A DNA stretch of 64,000 bases from Bordetella genomosp. 9. Lineage in GTDB: Bacteria; Pseudomonadota; Gammaproteobacteria; Burkholderiales; Burkholderiaceae_B. The stretch lies in assembly GCF_002261425.1 (NCBI RefSeq), contig NZ_NEVJ01000003.1:2170001-2234000 (forward strand). Direction: 5' to 3'. Position 1 is the stretch's first letter; the number at the start of each line of letters is the position of its first letter. Both the position numbers and the translations under genes were made by a program. Below the pieces are notes generated by a model. The model ran no database searches. It saw nothing but the letters and a program-made list of their open reading frames with translations, and had not been told where the DNA came from. Shown here piece after piece: positions 34,966 to 41,686 of this stretch.

Positions 34966-35221
34966 ACTGCGACACGTTGCGGTTCGTCTCGGGGTTGTAG
35001 CGGGTGCCGTCGATCTTGACTCGCCCCGCCTTGACCAGCTCGGTAAGCCGGCCCGTCACGGAGCTGACGCGCATCGGGTGCAGGAGCGACACAATCTCGT
35101 CCTTGATGAGCGGCCGGTCCATGAGGCGCAGACACTCCACGATCTTGTCGTGCTGCCGCACATCCGCGCCGCTGGCCCGCATGGCGTTGAACGATGCGAC
35201 TTGCGTCGCGGGGGCGCTCAT
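34952..35221 (-). CDS. Winged-helix DNA-binding protein
   Basis: 89 residues. The segment DKIVECLRLMDRPLIKDEIVSLL...VSSVTGRLTELVKAGRVKIDGTRY reads as a winged helix-turn-helix with recognition helix and wing. It is the only obvious HTH protein of the prophage apart from integrase, so it is a candidate regulator of lysogeny or early transcription, though phages also use such proteins in replication. The ATG overlaps the upstream stop (ATGA). Confidence 0.75.
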   Translation of the reverse strand: MSAPATQVASFNAMRASGADVRQHDKIVECLRLMDRPLIKDEIVSLLHPMRVSSVTGRLTELVKAGRVKIDGTRYNPETNRNVSQYVAV

Positions 35222-35617
35222 TCGTCAATCTCCACGATGCGCTGCTCGCGGGCCACGAGGCAGCCCACACTGCGGACTTCCAGCAGCTCGAATTCCACGT
35301 CTACCGTGCAGTCCTTGCGGACGTGCTCCACCGCCTCGGCCCTCGTGGCAAACACTATCGGCTCATCGCCTTCCCACCCCACGTCCATGCGTCGCACCAT
35401 GTACTCCGCCTTGGACGTCACCAGCTCGAAGCGGTCGGCCAGTACTTCAGTCTCGCCGCCCGCCAAGTCCACGAACTGGTCGCCGGCGTAGTCGGAGACG
35501 TTAGCCACCGTGTGAACCGTGCCAACAGGCCCGAGACTCGGCTTCTCCGGATAGCCCCGCGGGCTCAGCCGCGCCACGCGTACTTTGTCCCCCCGCCTTG
35601 AACTTGTGCGCGCTCAC
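35218..35617 (-). CDS. SH3-like small protein, frameshifted at a G6 run
   Basis: Paralogue of the next upstream gene. Reading from GTG 35617 (overlapping the upstream stop as GTGA) gives MSAHKFKAG, then six G (C6 at 35589-35594 on +) put the ribosome in a frame that stops at 35501. Removing one G continues as DKVRVARLSPRGYPE and runs to 35218, aligning with the paralogue (MAQFKKGDKVRALRG) through RFELV and the D.EFELLEV end. It may be a real inactivation, an expression switch by slippage, or a homopolymer error. Internal GTG 35577 could give a 119-residue product. Confidence 0.7.
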
Positions 35618-35994
35618 GCCTTCACCTCTTCCAGTACGCGGGCCACCTTCACGGTCTTGACCGGGACGATTTCGACGATTTGGAACTCGATGTCCGTACC
35701 TGCGCCGCCCAGCACGTACTGCTCGACCTCTTCCAGGCTGCCGAAGACCTTCCCGCCTTTGACGTGCTTGCTCCGATACGTGAACTCGCGCGGCTGCTCG
35801 GGCACCAGCTCGAACCTGCCGACATCCACATTGTGCCCGGGGTAGCTTTGCTCGAACTCCTCCAGCCGGATGTAGCCAGCGGGGTTGCTGTGGCCCGCCG
35901 CCGGGTTGCTGACCGTGAACACCTCGCCGGGCTGAATACCCAACCATCCGCCACGCAGAGCCCGGACCTTGTCGCCCTTCTTGAACTGTGCCAT
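35614..35994 (-). CDS. SH3/KOW-like small phage protein, intact paralogue
   Basis: 126 residues. The N-terminal half (FKKGDKVRALRGGWLGIQPGEVFTV) looks like an SH3-like barrel; the C-terminal half (SKHVKGGKVFGSLEEVEQYV, TDIEFQIVEIVPV) is alpha/beta. The next gene downstream has the same two-part design, so they are tandem paralogues. ATG overlaps the upstream stop (TAATG). Function unknown. Confidence 0.7.
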   Translation of the reverse strand: MAQFKKGDKVRALRGGWLGIQPGEVFTVSNPAAGHSNPAGYIRLEEFEQSYPGHNVDVGRFELVPEQPREFTYRSKHVKGGKVFGSLEEVEQYVLGGAGTDIEFQIVEIVPVKTVKVARVLEEVKA

Positions 35995-36266
35995 TACAGC
36001 GCGCCCCCGATCTGCTGGGCTTCCGCCTGGGCGGCCTGGGCCGCGTAGTGCGCCAGGGTGGACGCCTTGTGCGCCTTGCCCTTCGCTTCCTGCTCCGCCA
36101 CGCGGGCGGCGTTGGTGATCGCCATGGCGGCGCGGTGTTGATCGGTGGCGCGGTCGGCCGCACGATTGGCGGCGCGGACGCGGTTGCCCAGCGCCTGGCA
36201 GTGCAGCTTGACGCCGATACGATGGACGCGGCGCGTCGCGGAGAGGATCAGAGTGGAGAGGGACAT
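35994..36266 (-). CDS. Ala-rich helical protein
   Basis: 90 residues, almost entirely helical and Ala/Arg/Gln-rich (RVRAANRAADRATDQHRAA), basic N-terminal half. Shine-Dalgarno AGGAG 6 nt before the ATG. No family recognised. It heads the run of overlapping genes down to the primase. Confidence 0.65.
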   Translation of the reverse strand: MSLSTLILSATRRVHRIGVKLHCQALGNRVRAANRAADRATDQHRAAMAITNAARVAEQEAKGKAHKASTLAHYAAQAAQAEAQQIGGAL

Positions 36267-36323
36267 TTAATGCTCCTGTGGTTGCGGCGCTTACTGCGCC
36301 AGTGAGTGCTGCGTTGGTTAGAG

Positions 36324-36587
36324 TCAGCCGAACATGCGGAGGGCGTGCGACTTGCGCGTGCAGATACGCCATTGGCGTGCGCTGAGTCCGCTGCGCCGCC
36401 GAGCGTGGCGCGGGTGCCCCGGGTTGCTGGCGGGCGTGCGGTTGATACTGGCCTCGCACGCATCCGCGTAGATGGCCTTCCGCTGTTCCGTCGTGTACTG
36501 GATCGGCGGGAATGTCTTGTCGTCAGCGTGCTTCTGGATGCCAACGGCGTGAGCAAGGGAGAACGCGGTTACTACGGTCTGCTTCAT
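36324..36587 (-). CDS. Hypothetical early protein with basic C-terminus
   Basis: 87 residues from MKQTVVTAFSLAHAVG with AAGGA upstream. The last 35 residues are strongly basic (RHARRRSGLSARQWRICTRK), suggesting nucleic-acid binding. No recognised domain; 57 bp of gap follow. Confidence 0.6.
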   Translation of the reverse strand: MKQTVVTAFSLAHAVGIQKHADDKTFPPIQYTTEQRKAIYADACEASINRTPASNPGHPRHARRRSGLSARQWRICTRKSHALRMFG

Positions 36588-36594
36588 CAGGTCC

Positions 36595-36801
36595 TTAGTT
36601 GAGGTAACGATAGAAGTATTCGCGGAGGAAATGCTGAATGATGCGGGCGCTGCCCGGGTACTCGCTGCGGGACACATCAAACACGCGCTGCACCGCGATG
36701 CGTTTGCCCTGCTCTATGCCCTGCTTGCGCGCCACCTGAGCGATGCGTGCTCCGAGGGCCTGCGCCCGGGCACGCGGAAGGCCGATATGTCGAACCTTCA
36801 T
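36595..36801 (-). CDS. Hypothetical basic protein
   Basis: 68 residues, MKVRHIGLPRARAQALGARI..., positively charged helical first half, then YPGSARIIQHFLREYFYRYLN. No family recognised and a weak Shine-Dalgarno. Three nt from the upstream gene and 7 nt from the next one. Confidence 0.55.
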   Translation of the reverse strand: MKVRHIGLPRARAQALGARIAQVARKQGIEQGKRIAVQRVFDVSRSEYPGSARIIQHFLREYFYRYLN

Positions 36802-36804
36802 GGC

Positions 36805-37191
36805 CTAGTGGAACGGGTACGGATCGTGGGAATGCGTGGGCGCCACTGCGTCCAGCAGCTTGTGCCACCAGGGGCGGCGATGCTTACGCAGCGATACCTC
36901 CAGCTTCTTGATGTGCCGACGCTTGCGGTAGTTCGCATCCTGGGCGTGGGCCAGCTGGTCCGCCAGGGCGTGGGCGTACTCGTTCAGTTCGTCGCACTCG
37001 CACTCGGCCTGAATGGCTGATCGGCGCATGGCGTCGTACTGGCGGGACATGACCGTGTACGCCGCGCGCAGGCGGTTCACTTCGGCGTGCAGCCGGATGT
37101 TCTCTTGCTCCAGCGGGGTCCGGGCCAACGCCTGCAATACGGCTACTTCCGTCGCCGTCATGCGCGGGGGAATCATGTTGAATTGTTCCAT
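36805..37191 (-). CDS. Coiled-coil early protein
   Basis: 128 residues from MEQFNMIPPRMTATEVAVLQ, with Shine-Dalgarno GAGGTGA. Residues 25-100 form a long coiled coil (LEQENIRLHAEVNRLRAAYT), followed by a basic stretch RKRRHIKKLEVSLRKHRRPW. Function unknown. Confidence 0.65.
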   Translation of the reverse strand: MEQFNMIPPRMTATEVAVLQALARTPLEQENIRLHAEVNRLRAAYTVMSRQYDAMRRSAIQAECECDELNEYAHALADQLAHAQDANYRKRRHIKKLEVSLRKHRRPWWHKLLDAVAPTHSHDPYPFH

Positions 37192-37198
37192 GGTCACC

Positions 37199-37456
37199 TC
37201 AGGCAAACAGGGATTGGATACGCTGGAGCGGGGACTGGCCCCGGATCAGGCGGCCGAACATGGACTTGCCGCAACGGCGGGACGTGCTCACGACGAGTAC
37301 GCGCGACGGTCGGCGAGTTTCGCCCGGCATGGGGCAGCAATGCGCGGCGACGATACGGCCGGACTTGTCGCGCGTGTAGTGGATAAAACAACTGCCGTCC
37401 GGGGATACCTCGTCCGGCAGGTTCGAAAGACTGGGATATGTTGTTGTCGCGGTCAT
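37199..37456 (-). CDS. Hypothetical early protein
   Basis: 85 residues with GSCFIHYTRDKSGRIVAAHCC in the middle and a basic C-terminus. ATG overlaps the upstream stop (ATGA), which is the main support. Not recognised. Confidence 0.55.
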   Translation of the reverse strand: MTATTTYPSLSNLPDEVSPDGSCFIHYTRDKSGRIVAAHCCPMPGETRRPSRVLVVSTSRRCGKSMFGRLIRGQSPLQRIQSLFA

Positions 37457-37614
37457 TGCGCCATTCCCACAGCGCGGGCAAAGGCAAGCCGCATTTGATT
37501 CGTGTTGATGGCGAAGCTGCTGCGACGCTCCAACAGAGACTTGGCGAACGCGCGCACATTGCGCAGACGTTCCGGGTGATGGTGTTGCTTCTTGGCGGTC
37601 TTGGACTGTTTCAT
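37453..37614 (-). CDS. 53-residue basic protein
   Basis: MKQSKTAKKQHHHPERLRNV..., very basic N-terminal half with a His run, then ERRSSFAINTNQMRLAFARA. ATG has GAGGA 6 nt upstream, and the stop overlaps the next start (ATGA). Likely nucleic-acid or membrane-surface binding by charge; no family recognised. Confidence 0.6.
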   Translation of the reverse strand: MKQSKTAKKQHHHPERLRNVRAFAKSLLERRSSFAINTNQMRLAFARAVGMAQ

Positions 37615-37685
37615 AACTATCCTCGAAGTGCGACGCTTTGCGCGTCGGTTGGTACTGCGAATTGACTGCGATACTTCCGTGCTGC

Positions 37686-37820
37686 TTAGACCATGAGGCC
37701 CCGACAGCGAGCCCTGAACTTGCGGAACTGCGCCCGAAGGTGCGCCCCGCTCTGTTCGAATTTGTTCCCCGCCCTGTCTCGCTTATCAGCGCGGGCTTTC
37801 ATCAGTTGGTTAATCTTCAT
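37686..37820 (-). CDS. Doubtful 44-residue basic ORF
   Basis: MKINQLMKARADKRDRAGNK..., basic throughout. No clear Shine-Dalgarno; an in-frame ATG at 37856 would extend it. It is the only plausible gene in the 360-bp stretch 37,615-37,973, which otherwise shows only two short GC hairpins (near 37,907 and 37,946) and no promoter I can identify. Confidence 0.35.
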   Translation of the reverse strand: MKINQLMKARADKRDRAGNKFEQSGAHLRAQFRKFRARCRGLMV

Positions 37821-37973
37821 GTGAATTTGCAACACGGATAGGGCGCACGGATCCATAGGTCTACGCGTTGGTAGTCCACTGATCCGCACTAGGGTTGGGT
37901 CTTTAAGCGGTGCCCCGCTCCGGCGCGAGAACGGCCGTCATAAGCCCGCACGCGGGCCTATGGCTGATGTTCT

Positions 37974-38243
37974 CTATTCAGCTTCTTCGGCCGTCAGGTT
38001 GCGGCGCGAAGTGATTACATGAAAGATTTGGTCCTGCGATACTTCGCGTGCGTTGCTGAAATCCACCCACTCAGCAACGCGACGTTCATTCGTGGGTGAC
38101 ATGTCCTCATCACTCACGATGTACCCTTGGCCCGGGATAAACGCCGCTATCGGCACCTCATACGAAAACAGTAGCTGTGTGCCGTCGCGGTACTCCAAGA
38201 CCACAGGGTCTTTCCGCTTGGGGTTGGGATGTAAGAGCCTCAT
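37974..38243 (-). CDS. Small conserved-looking phage protein
   Basis: 89 residues, MRLLHPNPKRKDPVVLEYRD..., then LLFSYEVPIAAFIPGQGYIVSDEDMSPTN. The N-terminal LxPNPKRxDPV pattern recalls a small uncharacterised family common in phages (I think DUF8033, unverified). AAGGA lies 11-12 nt before the ATG. Confidence 0.6.
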   Translation of the reverse strand: MRLLHPNPKRKDPVVLEYRDGTQLLFSYEVPIAAFIPGQGYIVSDEDMSPTNERRVAEWVDFSNAREVSQDQIFHVITSRRNLTAEEAE

Positions 38244-38352
38244 GTTTTTGCTACTTCCTTTAGCGCGCCTTGGCGCGTTGGCAGTGGCGCAGGGTTACGG
38301 CTGCGTCCACGGTTGATTGAATCCGCCGATACAGCGGGCCAAGTAATCCGGC

Positions 38353-38382
38353 TTAGCCGGCTCCCGCGAGGACACCGGCTAA
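38353..38382 (-). repeat. Inverted repeat in early intergenic region
   Basis: TTAGCCGG/CCGGCTAA, 8-bp stem with a 14-nt loop, in the 247-bp gap 38,244-38,490. No T-run follows on the - strand, so it is more likely an RNA processing or regulatory structure than an intrinsic terminator. A TATAGT lies close by (38,399-38,404, - strand) but without a convincing -35. Confidence 0.5.
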
Positions 38383-38490
38383 ACCTGACTGCCTGTTTAC
38401 TATAGAACCCCGCCCATTTGACAGGGCGGAATTACGATGCTATGCGCCGATGCGAATACCGTTGTTTCGGTGCTACTCCGGCGGGCAGCC

Positions 38491-38670
38491 TTACGTGGAT
38501 TCCTCCTCAAAGTGCACATAGTGCACATACCTGTCCTGGACGCCCATGTCGTCCGCCTCGCCCTGCACGACGGCCTCAAAGGCTTGCTCCTCGGCGTCCG
38601 CCTCATCGTGAGCCTCGACGATCACTTCGTATGCCACCACTTCGCGGACGATCACGCGATACATTTTCAT
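38491..38670 (-). CDS. 59-residue acidic early protein
   Basis: MKMYRVIVREVVAYEVIVEA then a strongly acidic part (DEADAEEQAFEAVV, EADDMG). GGGAG upstream; the ATG overlaps the previous stop (ATGA). Beta-strand followed by acidic helix, as in several small T7 early inhibitors, but no specific match is claimed. Confidence 0.62.
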   Translation of the reverse strand: MKMYRVIVREVVAYEVIVEAHDEADAEEQAFEAVVQGEADDMGVQDRYVHYVHFEEEST

Positions 38671-38930
38671 GGCGCAATCTCCCGGGCGCAGGTATCGCAG
38701 TACTCCGACCCGTTCGGGAATTCGTCCGTGCTGAACACCGGGCGCACTTCGTTCCCTTCCCGGTCCAGCGCGCCTACCGCTACGCCCTGGTCGTCAAAGG
38801 TCGTTTCCGCTACGCTGAGCAGAGACAGCCCACCCCAGGTGATGATGCCCATGTGTTGATCCTGGCGGGCGCAAAATGGGCAGTGGTAAGCAGCCGTGTA
38901 GGTGTATCCGACGATGCGCGGCATGGTCAT
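38667..38930 (-). CDS. Small zinc-ribbon-like protein
   Basis: 87 residues with two Cys pairs, CPFC at residues 17-20 and CDTC at 78-81, separated by a beta-rich segment, which could form a split zinc ribbon. ATG overlaps the acidic-protein stop upstream (ATGA). Function unknown. Confidence 0.6.
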   Translation of the reverse strand: MTMPRIVGYTYTAAYHCPFCARQDQHMGIITWGGLSLLSVAETTFDDQGVAVGALDREGNEVRPVFSTDEFPNGSEYCDTCAREIAP

Positions 38931-39400
38931 CCCCGCACCCAGTAGGACACGCCATCGAAATCGATTTGTGTGTAGTCCTGCTGGAGTTCACGCGCGGCTT
39001 GCGCCCAGTCGATGCAGTTGTTGGGCCACTGCGCGCCGCGCTGTACCGCGCCGATGTCCTCGGCCAGCTCTTCGGCGTACTGCTCGAAATAGCTATCCCG
39101 AATCAGCGTCTCACCGTGCCGCCAGTCCGGCGCGTAGTCCTCGCCCTGCTCGTTGAGTTCGCGCAACGCCTCCAGCTCTTCGAGGTTGTCCGCTTCCCAC
39201 TCGGAAAGCGCATTCTCTGCGCCGGTCAGCCAATCCATCGCCTCATCGCGGGCGTCGATACCGTCCGCGTCATTGAACGCCGCTTGCGCTTCCTCGACGG
39301 CCTGTGCCAAATCGCGCTGCTCGTCCTGCAATTCTTCGAGGCGCGCGATAACGTCGCGGCTGTCGATAACATCATCCATGTTGGTGGGTTGGGTGCTCAT
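38927..39400 (-). CDS. Acidic coiled-coil protein, possible ArdA-like antirestriction protein
   Basis: 157 residues, very acidic. Residues 14-85 form a coiled coil; the C-terminal block (IRDSYFEQYAEELAEDIGAV, then CIDWAQAARELQQDYTQIDF, GVSYWVR) resembles the C-terminal end of ArdA-type DNA mimics. T7 encodes the acidic DNA mimic Ocr first in its early region, so a restriction-evasion role is plausible but unproven. Strong Shine-Dalgarno AAGGAGAGG. Confidence 0.6.
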   Translation of the reverse strand: MSTQPTNMDDVIDSRDVIARLEELQDEQRDLAQAVEEAQAAFNDADGIDARDEAMDWLTGAENALSEWEADNLEELEALRELNEQGEDYAPDWRHGETLIRDSYFEQYAEELAEDIGAVQRGAQWPNNCIDWAQAARELQQDYTQIDFDGVSYWVRG

Positions 39401-39480
39401 GGCTGCCTCTCCTTAACGAGTGTGGGCGGGCGGCGCTGAATGCGCCAGTTGTCGCGCGGATTGCGCTAGGTGCTGAGTGA

Positions 39481-39520
39481 CACCAATACAGGGCACTCAT
39501 GGGAATGGCCTGTATTGGTG
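39481..39520 (-). repeat. 12-bp perfect inverted repeat, 16-nt loop
   Basis: CACCAATACAGG/CCTGTATTGGTG in the 149-bp gap 39,401-39,549. No T-run follows on either strand. It could be an RNase III processing hairpin, as between T7 early genes, or a DNA-level operator. Confidence 0.7.
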
Positions 39521-39549
39521 GGCCGCGTTAGCGGCCTGGGTGCTGCTCG

Positions 39550-39711
39550 CTACTTCCGAACGATGCAAAACGCATCGATCACCTGCTTGCGGGCCTTGGC
39601 CTCATTCGCCGCAGCCCAACATGCCGCATCGGTGTCCATGGGAACCGTTACAGCAGCGGCGTTGTAGTACCCACCGAAGTTGATTACCAGGTACACGACG
39701 GCGGCAATCAT
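39550..39711 (-). CDS. 53-residue exported/membrane peptide
   Basis: MIAAVVYLVINFGGYYNAAA then TVPMDTDAACWAAANEAKARKQVIDAFCIVRK: hydrophobic N-terminus (membrane anchor or signal), polar Cys-pair mature part (C31, C49). ATG overlaps the lipoprotein stop upstream (ATGA), so the two are translationally coupled envelope proteins. Confidence 0.62.
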   Translation of the reverse strand: MIAAVVYLVINFGGYYNAAAVTVPMDTDAACWAAANEAKARKQVIDAFCIVRK

Positions 39712-39836
39712 TTGGCCTCGGCCACGCGGTCGGCGTAGATAGTCACGTTGGCCCGTTCGACGTTGACCGGGTTGAACACGCAACCGGACAGGGCGAGCGC
39801 AGCCAGCGCGACGCCGATACAAATCAGCTTCTTCAT
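39708..39836 (-). CDS. 42-residue lipoprotein
   Basis: MKKLICIGVALAALALSGCV: textbook signal peptide with lipobox LSGC, then a 24-residue mature part. Shine-Dalgarno AAGGA. Tiny early lipoproteins of other phages (T5 Llp, for example) block receptors against superinfection; that role is an inference from type and size. Confidence 0.7.
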   Translation of the reverse strand: MKKLICIGVALAALALSGCVFNPVNVERANVTIYADRVAEAK

Positions 39837-39889
39837 GGATGGTTCCTTGGGTGATTGCGGCGCACTCCCCGCGCCGCGAGGGTGCTGCG

Positions 39890-40102
39890 TTAATCGAGGC
39901 CGTACGCGGCGGCGAAGTCGGTTTGCCCGGAGTACATTTCCCGCGCGTCGGCACTGCGCCACACTTCGATACGGCCGGACGGGAACTCCGCTATATGGGC
40001 CTCTCCGAGCGTGGCGCCGATCATCCCGCCCACATTGTTCAGCGCGCACATGGCGCTGTACACCGCTTCGGCCTGGGCCTGCGTGAGAATCGGCGGGTTC
40101 AT
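39890..40102 (-). CDS. Hypothetical early protein
   Basis: 70 residues, MNPPILTQAQAEAVYSAMCA..., with AEFPSGRIEVWRSADAREMYS. No family recognised. ATG overlaps the upstream stop (ATGA). Confidence 0.58.
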   Translation of the reverse strand: MNPPILTQAQAEAVYSAMCALNNVGGMIGATLGEAHIAEFPSGRIEVWRSADAREMYSGQTDFAAAYGLD

Positions 40103-40293
40103 GCGGCCACCGTCGAAAGTTCAGAGTCCCAGGCGTCCCCCTCCCAGCCATCGGCAGCGCGGACGCGGTACAGGCGCTCATCCTGGTCCGTGGGAATCTC
40201 GTGGACCACGTCCACTATCTGCCCGCTATGCGCGACGTAATCCGGGAAGTTGCACGGGTTGCCGAAGTTGGGGTATATGAACAGGCGTTTCAC
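40099..40293 (-). CDS. Small SH3-like early protein
   Basis: 64 residues from GTG 40293: MKRLFIYPNFGN, then IVDVVHEIPTDQDERLYRVRAADGWEGDAWDSELS, a beta-barrel-like design. GGGGTGA lies 5 nt upstream of the GTG, which overlaps a TGA in another frame (GTGA). The same frame is open upstream through the preceding gene, so a 195-residue fusion (40099-40686) is the alternative reading. Confidence 0.6.
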   Translation of the reverse strand: MKRLFIYPNFGNPCNFPDYVAHSGQIVDVVHEIPTDQDERLYRVRAADGWEGDAWDSELSTVAA

Positions 40294-40686
40294 GCAGTCA
40301 CCCCGCTGATCGCGTCCATCGCGGCGGATGCGTTCAGGTGATACGGGCTCATCTGGCTCCGTTGTGTCATGGACTTGTTGTAGATCGCGTAGTACCCCCT
40401 GGTGCTTTCTCAGGAAGTGCCCCAGCTCCGGCCGGTCGCGGTCATGGCACATGCCGATCAGGTAACCCACCGCGCCGCCTTCCAGGCAATCGGCGTACTC
40501 GCTTTCTGGAATCAACACTCCCACGGCGCAGGCCGTCCCGCCGGGTCCGCGATACACGCAAGTGCCCGCGCCGAGCGTCGCCGGCTTGCCCTGCTTCAAC
40601 AGATGGACGGCCACGCGGTCGAATACCTGTTGCGCGGTCATGGTGGCGAGTTCGGCCACCGTGGGATACACGGGCTTGTAGGACAT
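40290..40686 (-). CDS. Early phage protein with unresolved 3' reading frame (G5 run)
   Basis: Starts MSYKPVYPTVAELATMTAQQ with AAGGGAG upstream; the core CVYRGPGGTACAVGVLIPES and GGAVGYLIGMC resembles a small phage family. At a G5 run (C5 at 40395-40399 on +) the main frame continues VLRDLQQVHDTTEP into the next gene with low GC3, while the +1 frame reads YYAIYNKSMTQRSQMSPYHL with very high GC3 and ends at 40290, overlapping the next GTG as GTGA. Either a frameshift, a slippage site or a hidden overlapping gene. Coordinates given assume the shifted end. Confidence 0.55.
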
Positions 40687-40739
40687 GATTGCTCCCTTAA
40701 GGGTTGCAGGTTGCGCCGCTGGGTGCGGCGGTTCAGGTG

Positions 40740-41075
40740 TCAGGAAATTAGGCAGCCACGATAAGCAGCGCCCGCCCGATAGCTGAGGATTGAGTCGTGG
40801 ACGGTCCACTCCTCGGCGATCAAGTACGAGATGGCGGTATCCCGGCTGCACCCCGTAGCGCGCCGAACGGCCGTCACTTTGCGGAGTCGGGCAATGCTCA
40901 GGTCCATCAAGCTGCCGCGCATCATGTTGCGCACAGCGCTGATGGTTGGCACGCGGTTGTCATTTAGATGCGGCGGGAAGCTGGCTATAACCTCGCCCGC
41001 TTGAACCGCCACTATGACGATGCGTTCCCGCCCATTCGGCTGTATGTAGCCGGTCTTCTGCGTTGATAGGTACAT
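40740..41075 (-). CDS. First gene after the early leader
   Basis: 111 residues, MYLSTQKTGYIQPNGRERIVIV..., with RNMMRGSLMDLSIARLRKVTAV and a helical region that could be HTH-like (RATGCSRDTAISYLIAEEW). Start at 41075 has GAAAGGA 8 nt upstream. It would be the first protein made from the 41.7-kb promoter after the long structured leader, hence of interest as an early regulator or takeover protein, but its fold is not recognised. Confidence 0.6.
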   Translation of the reverse strand: MYLSTQKTGYIQPNGRERIVIVAVQAGEVIASFPPHLNDNRVPTISAVRNMMRGSLMDLSIARLRKVTAVRRATGCSRDTAISYLIAEEWTVHDSILSYRAGAAYRGCLIS

Positions 41076-41134
41076 GGCTGCCGTCCTTTCAAGGATGCGT
41101 GATTGCGGCCCTTTGCGGACCCGTTGCCGTCGAA

Positions 41135-41174
41135 GGCATAGCACAGCGCTCTATGCGGAACGCTCTGCTATGCC
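41135..41174 (-). repeat. 14-bp stem-loop in early leader
   Basis: GGCATAGCACAGCG/CGCTCTGCTATGCC, a 14-bp stem broken by one C.C mismatch, 12-nt loop. It lies 60 nt before the first early ATG. Long stems with a small internal bubble are the form of RNase III processing sites in T7 early mRNA. Confidence 0.72.
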
Positions 41175-41195
41175 CTGGCGGGCTCTATGGTGATA

Positions 41196-41331
41196 CACGA
41201 ACAAAGCACACAGTGGGCTATCCCTGTCACTGTGTCCGTACCCGCAGAAGCCGTAACCCTTCCGCGCGCACCCTGGCAACAGATAAAGCCCATTCGACCC
41301 GGCCCTATCCGTGTTGTGTGCTTTGTTCGTG
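41196..41331 (-). repeat. 17-bp perfect inverted repeat enclosing 102 nt
   Basis: Arms CACGAACAAAGCACACA and its exact complement, 102 nt apart. Inside, CACAGTG/CACTGTG forms a nested 7-bp hairpin near the left arm, and GGGCTATC faces GATAAAGCCC. As RNA this would fold into a long closing stem with internal arms, between boxA and the first early gene. Confidence 0.78.
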
Positions 41332-41451
41332 CCCCTGCTAACCGTGGCGTACTCAAGGCATGCTGTAGGCGTGCAAGGTCCACCCGGGATCATCAAGCAT
41401 GGCGCGTGACGATACCGTGCTGGTTCTATGGATTCCCAGCGTCCATGCGAG

Positions 41452-41463
41452 TTGTTAAAGAGC
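41452..41463 (-). promoter_or_regulatory. boxA-like antitermination element
   Basis: The - strand reads GCTCTTTAACAA, identical over 12 nt to the E. coli rrn boxA (TGCTCTTTAACAA), which binds NusB/NusE as RNA. It lies about 220 nt downstream of the 41.7-kb sigma-70 promoter. A small hairpin CCCGC-TTCA-GCGGG (41581-41594) lies between promoter and boxA. Confidence 0.68.
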
Positions 41464-41686
41464 GGTCCTGCTTGCACTGCTTCGTTCTTTGGGAAGTTTC
41501 CGTTGGGTGTGACCCATCGGCCGCTTGCACAAGGTTCGATGCGATACATCAAATGCCTTGCAATCCTGCCTTTCCGTTTCCCCGCTTCAGCGGGTAGTGG
41601 TCTAGCTGAACTGCGTTTACTGCTGCTATCGCTTGCCCTACTTAGCTGCGCTTTGCGCTAGGCCGTTCTCTGCTGCGATGGAACGA

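Noticed and set aside
37638..37662. Partial promoter-like word (TTCGCAGTACC on the - strand)
   Set aside because: Keeps only CAGTACC and lacks the GATYAGAC part.
38399..38427. Sigma-70 promoter around TATAGT at 38.4 kb (- strand) or TTGACA on +
   Set aside because: TATAGT has no acceptable -35, and the + strand TTGACA pairs only with TATGCG; neither is convincing.
41151..41552. 133-residue ORF on the - strand across the early leader
   Set aside because: Poor third-position G/C, no similarity I recognise, and it runs through boxA and both arms of the 17-bp repeat; better explained as untranslated structured RNA. A CAAGG before its ATG leaves slight doubt.
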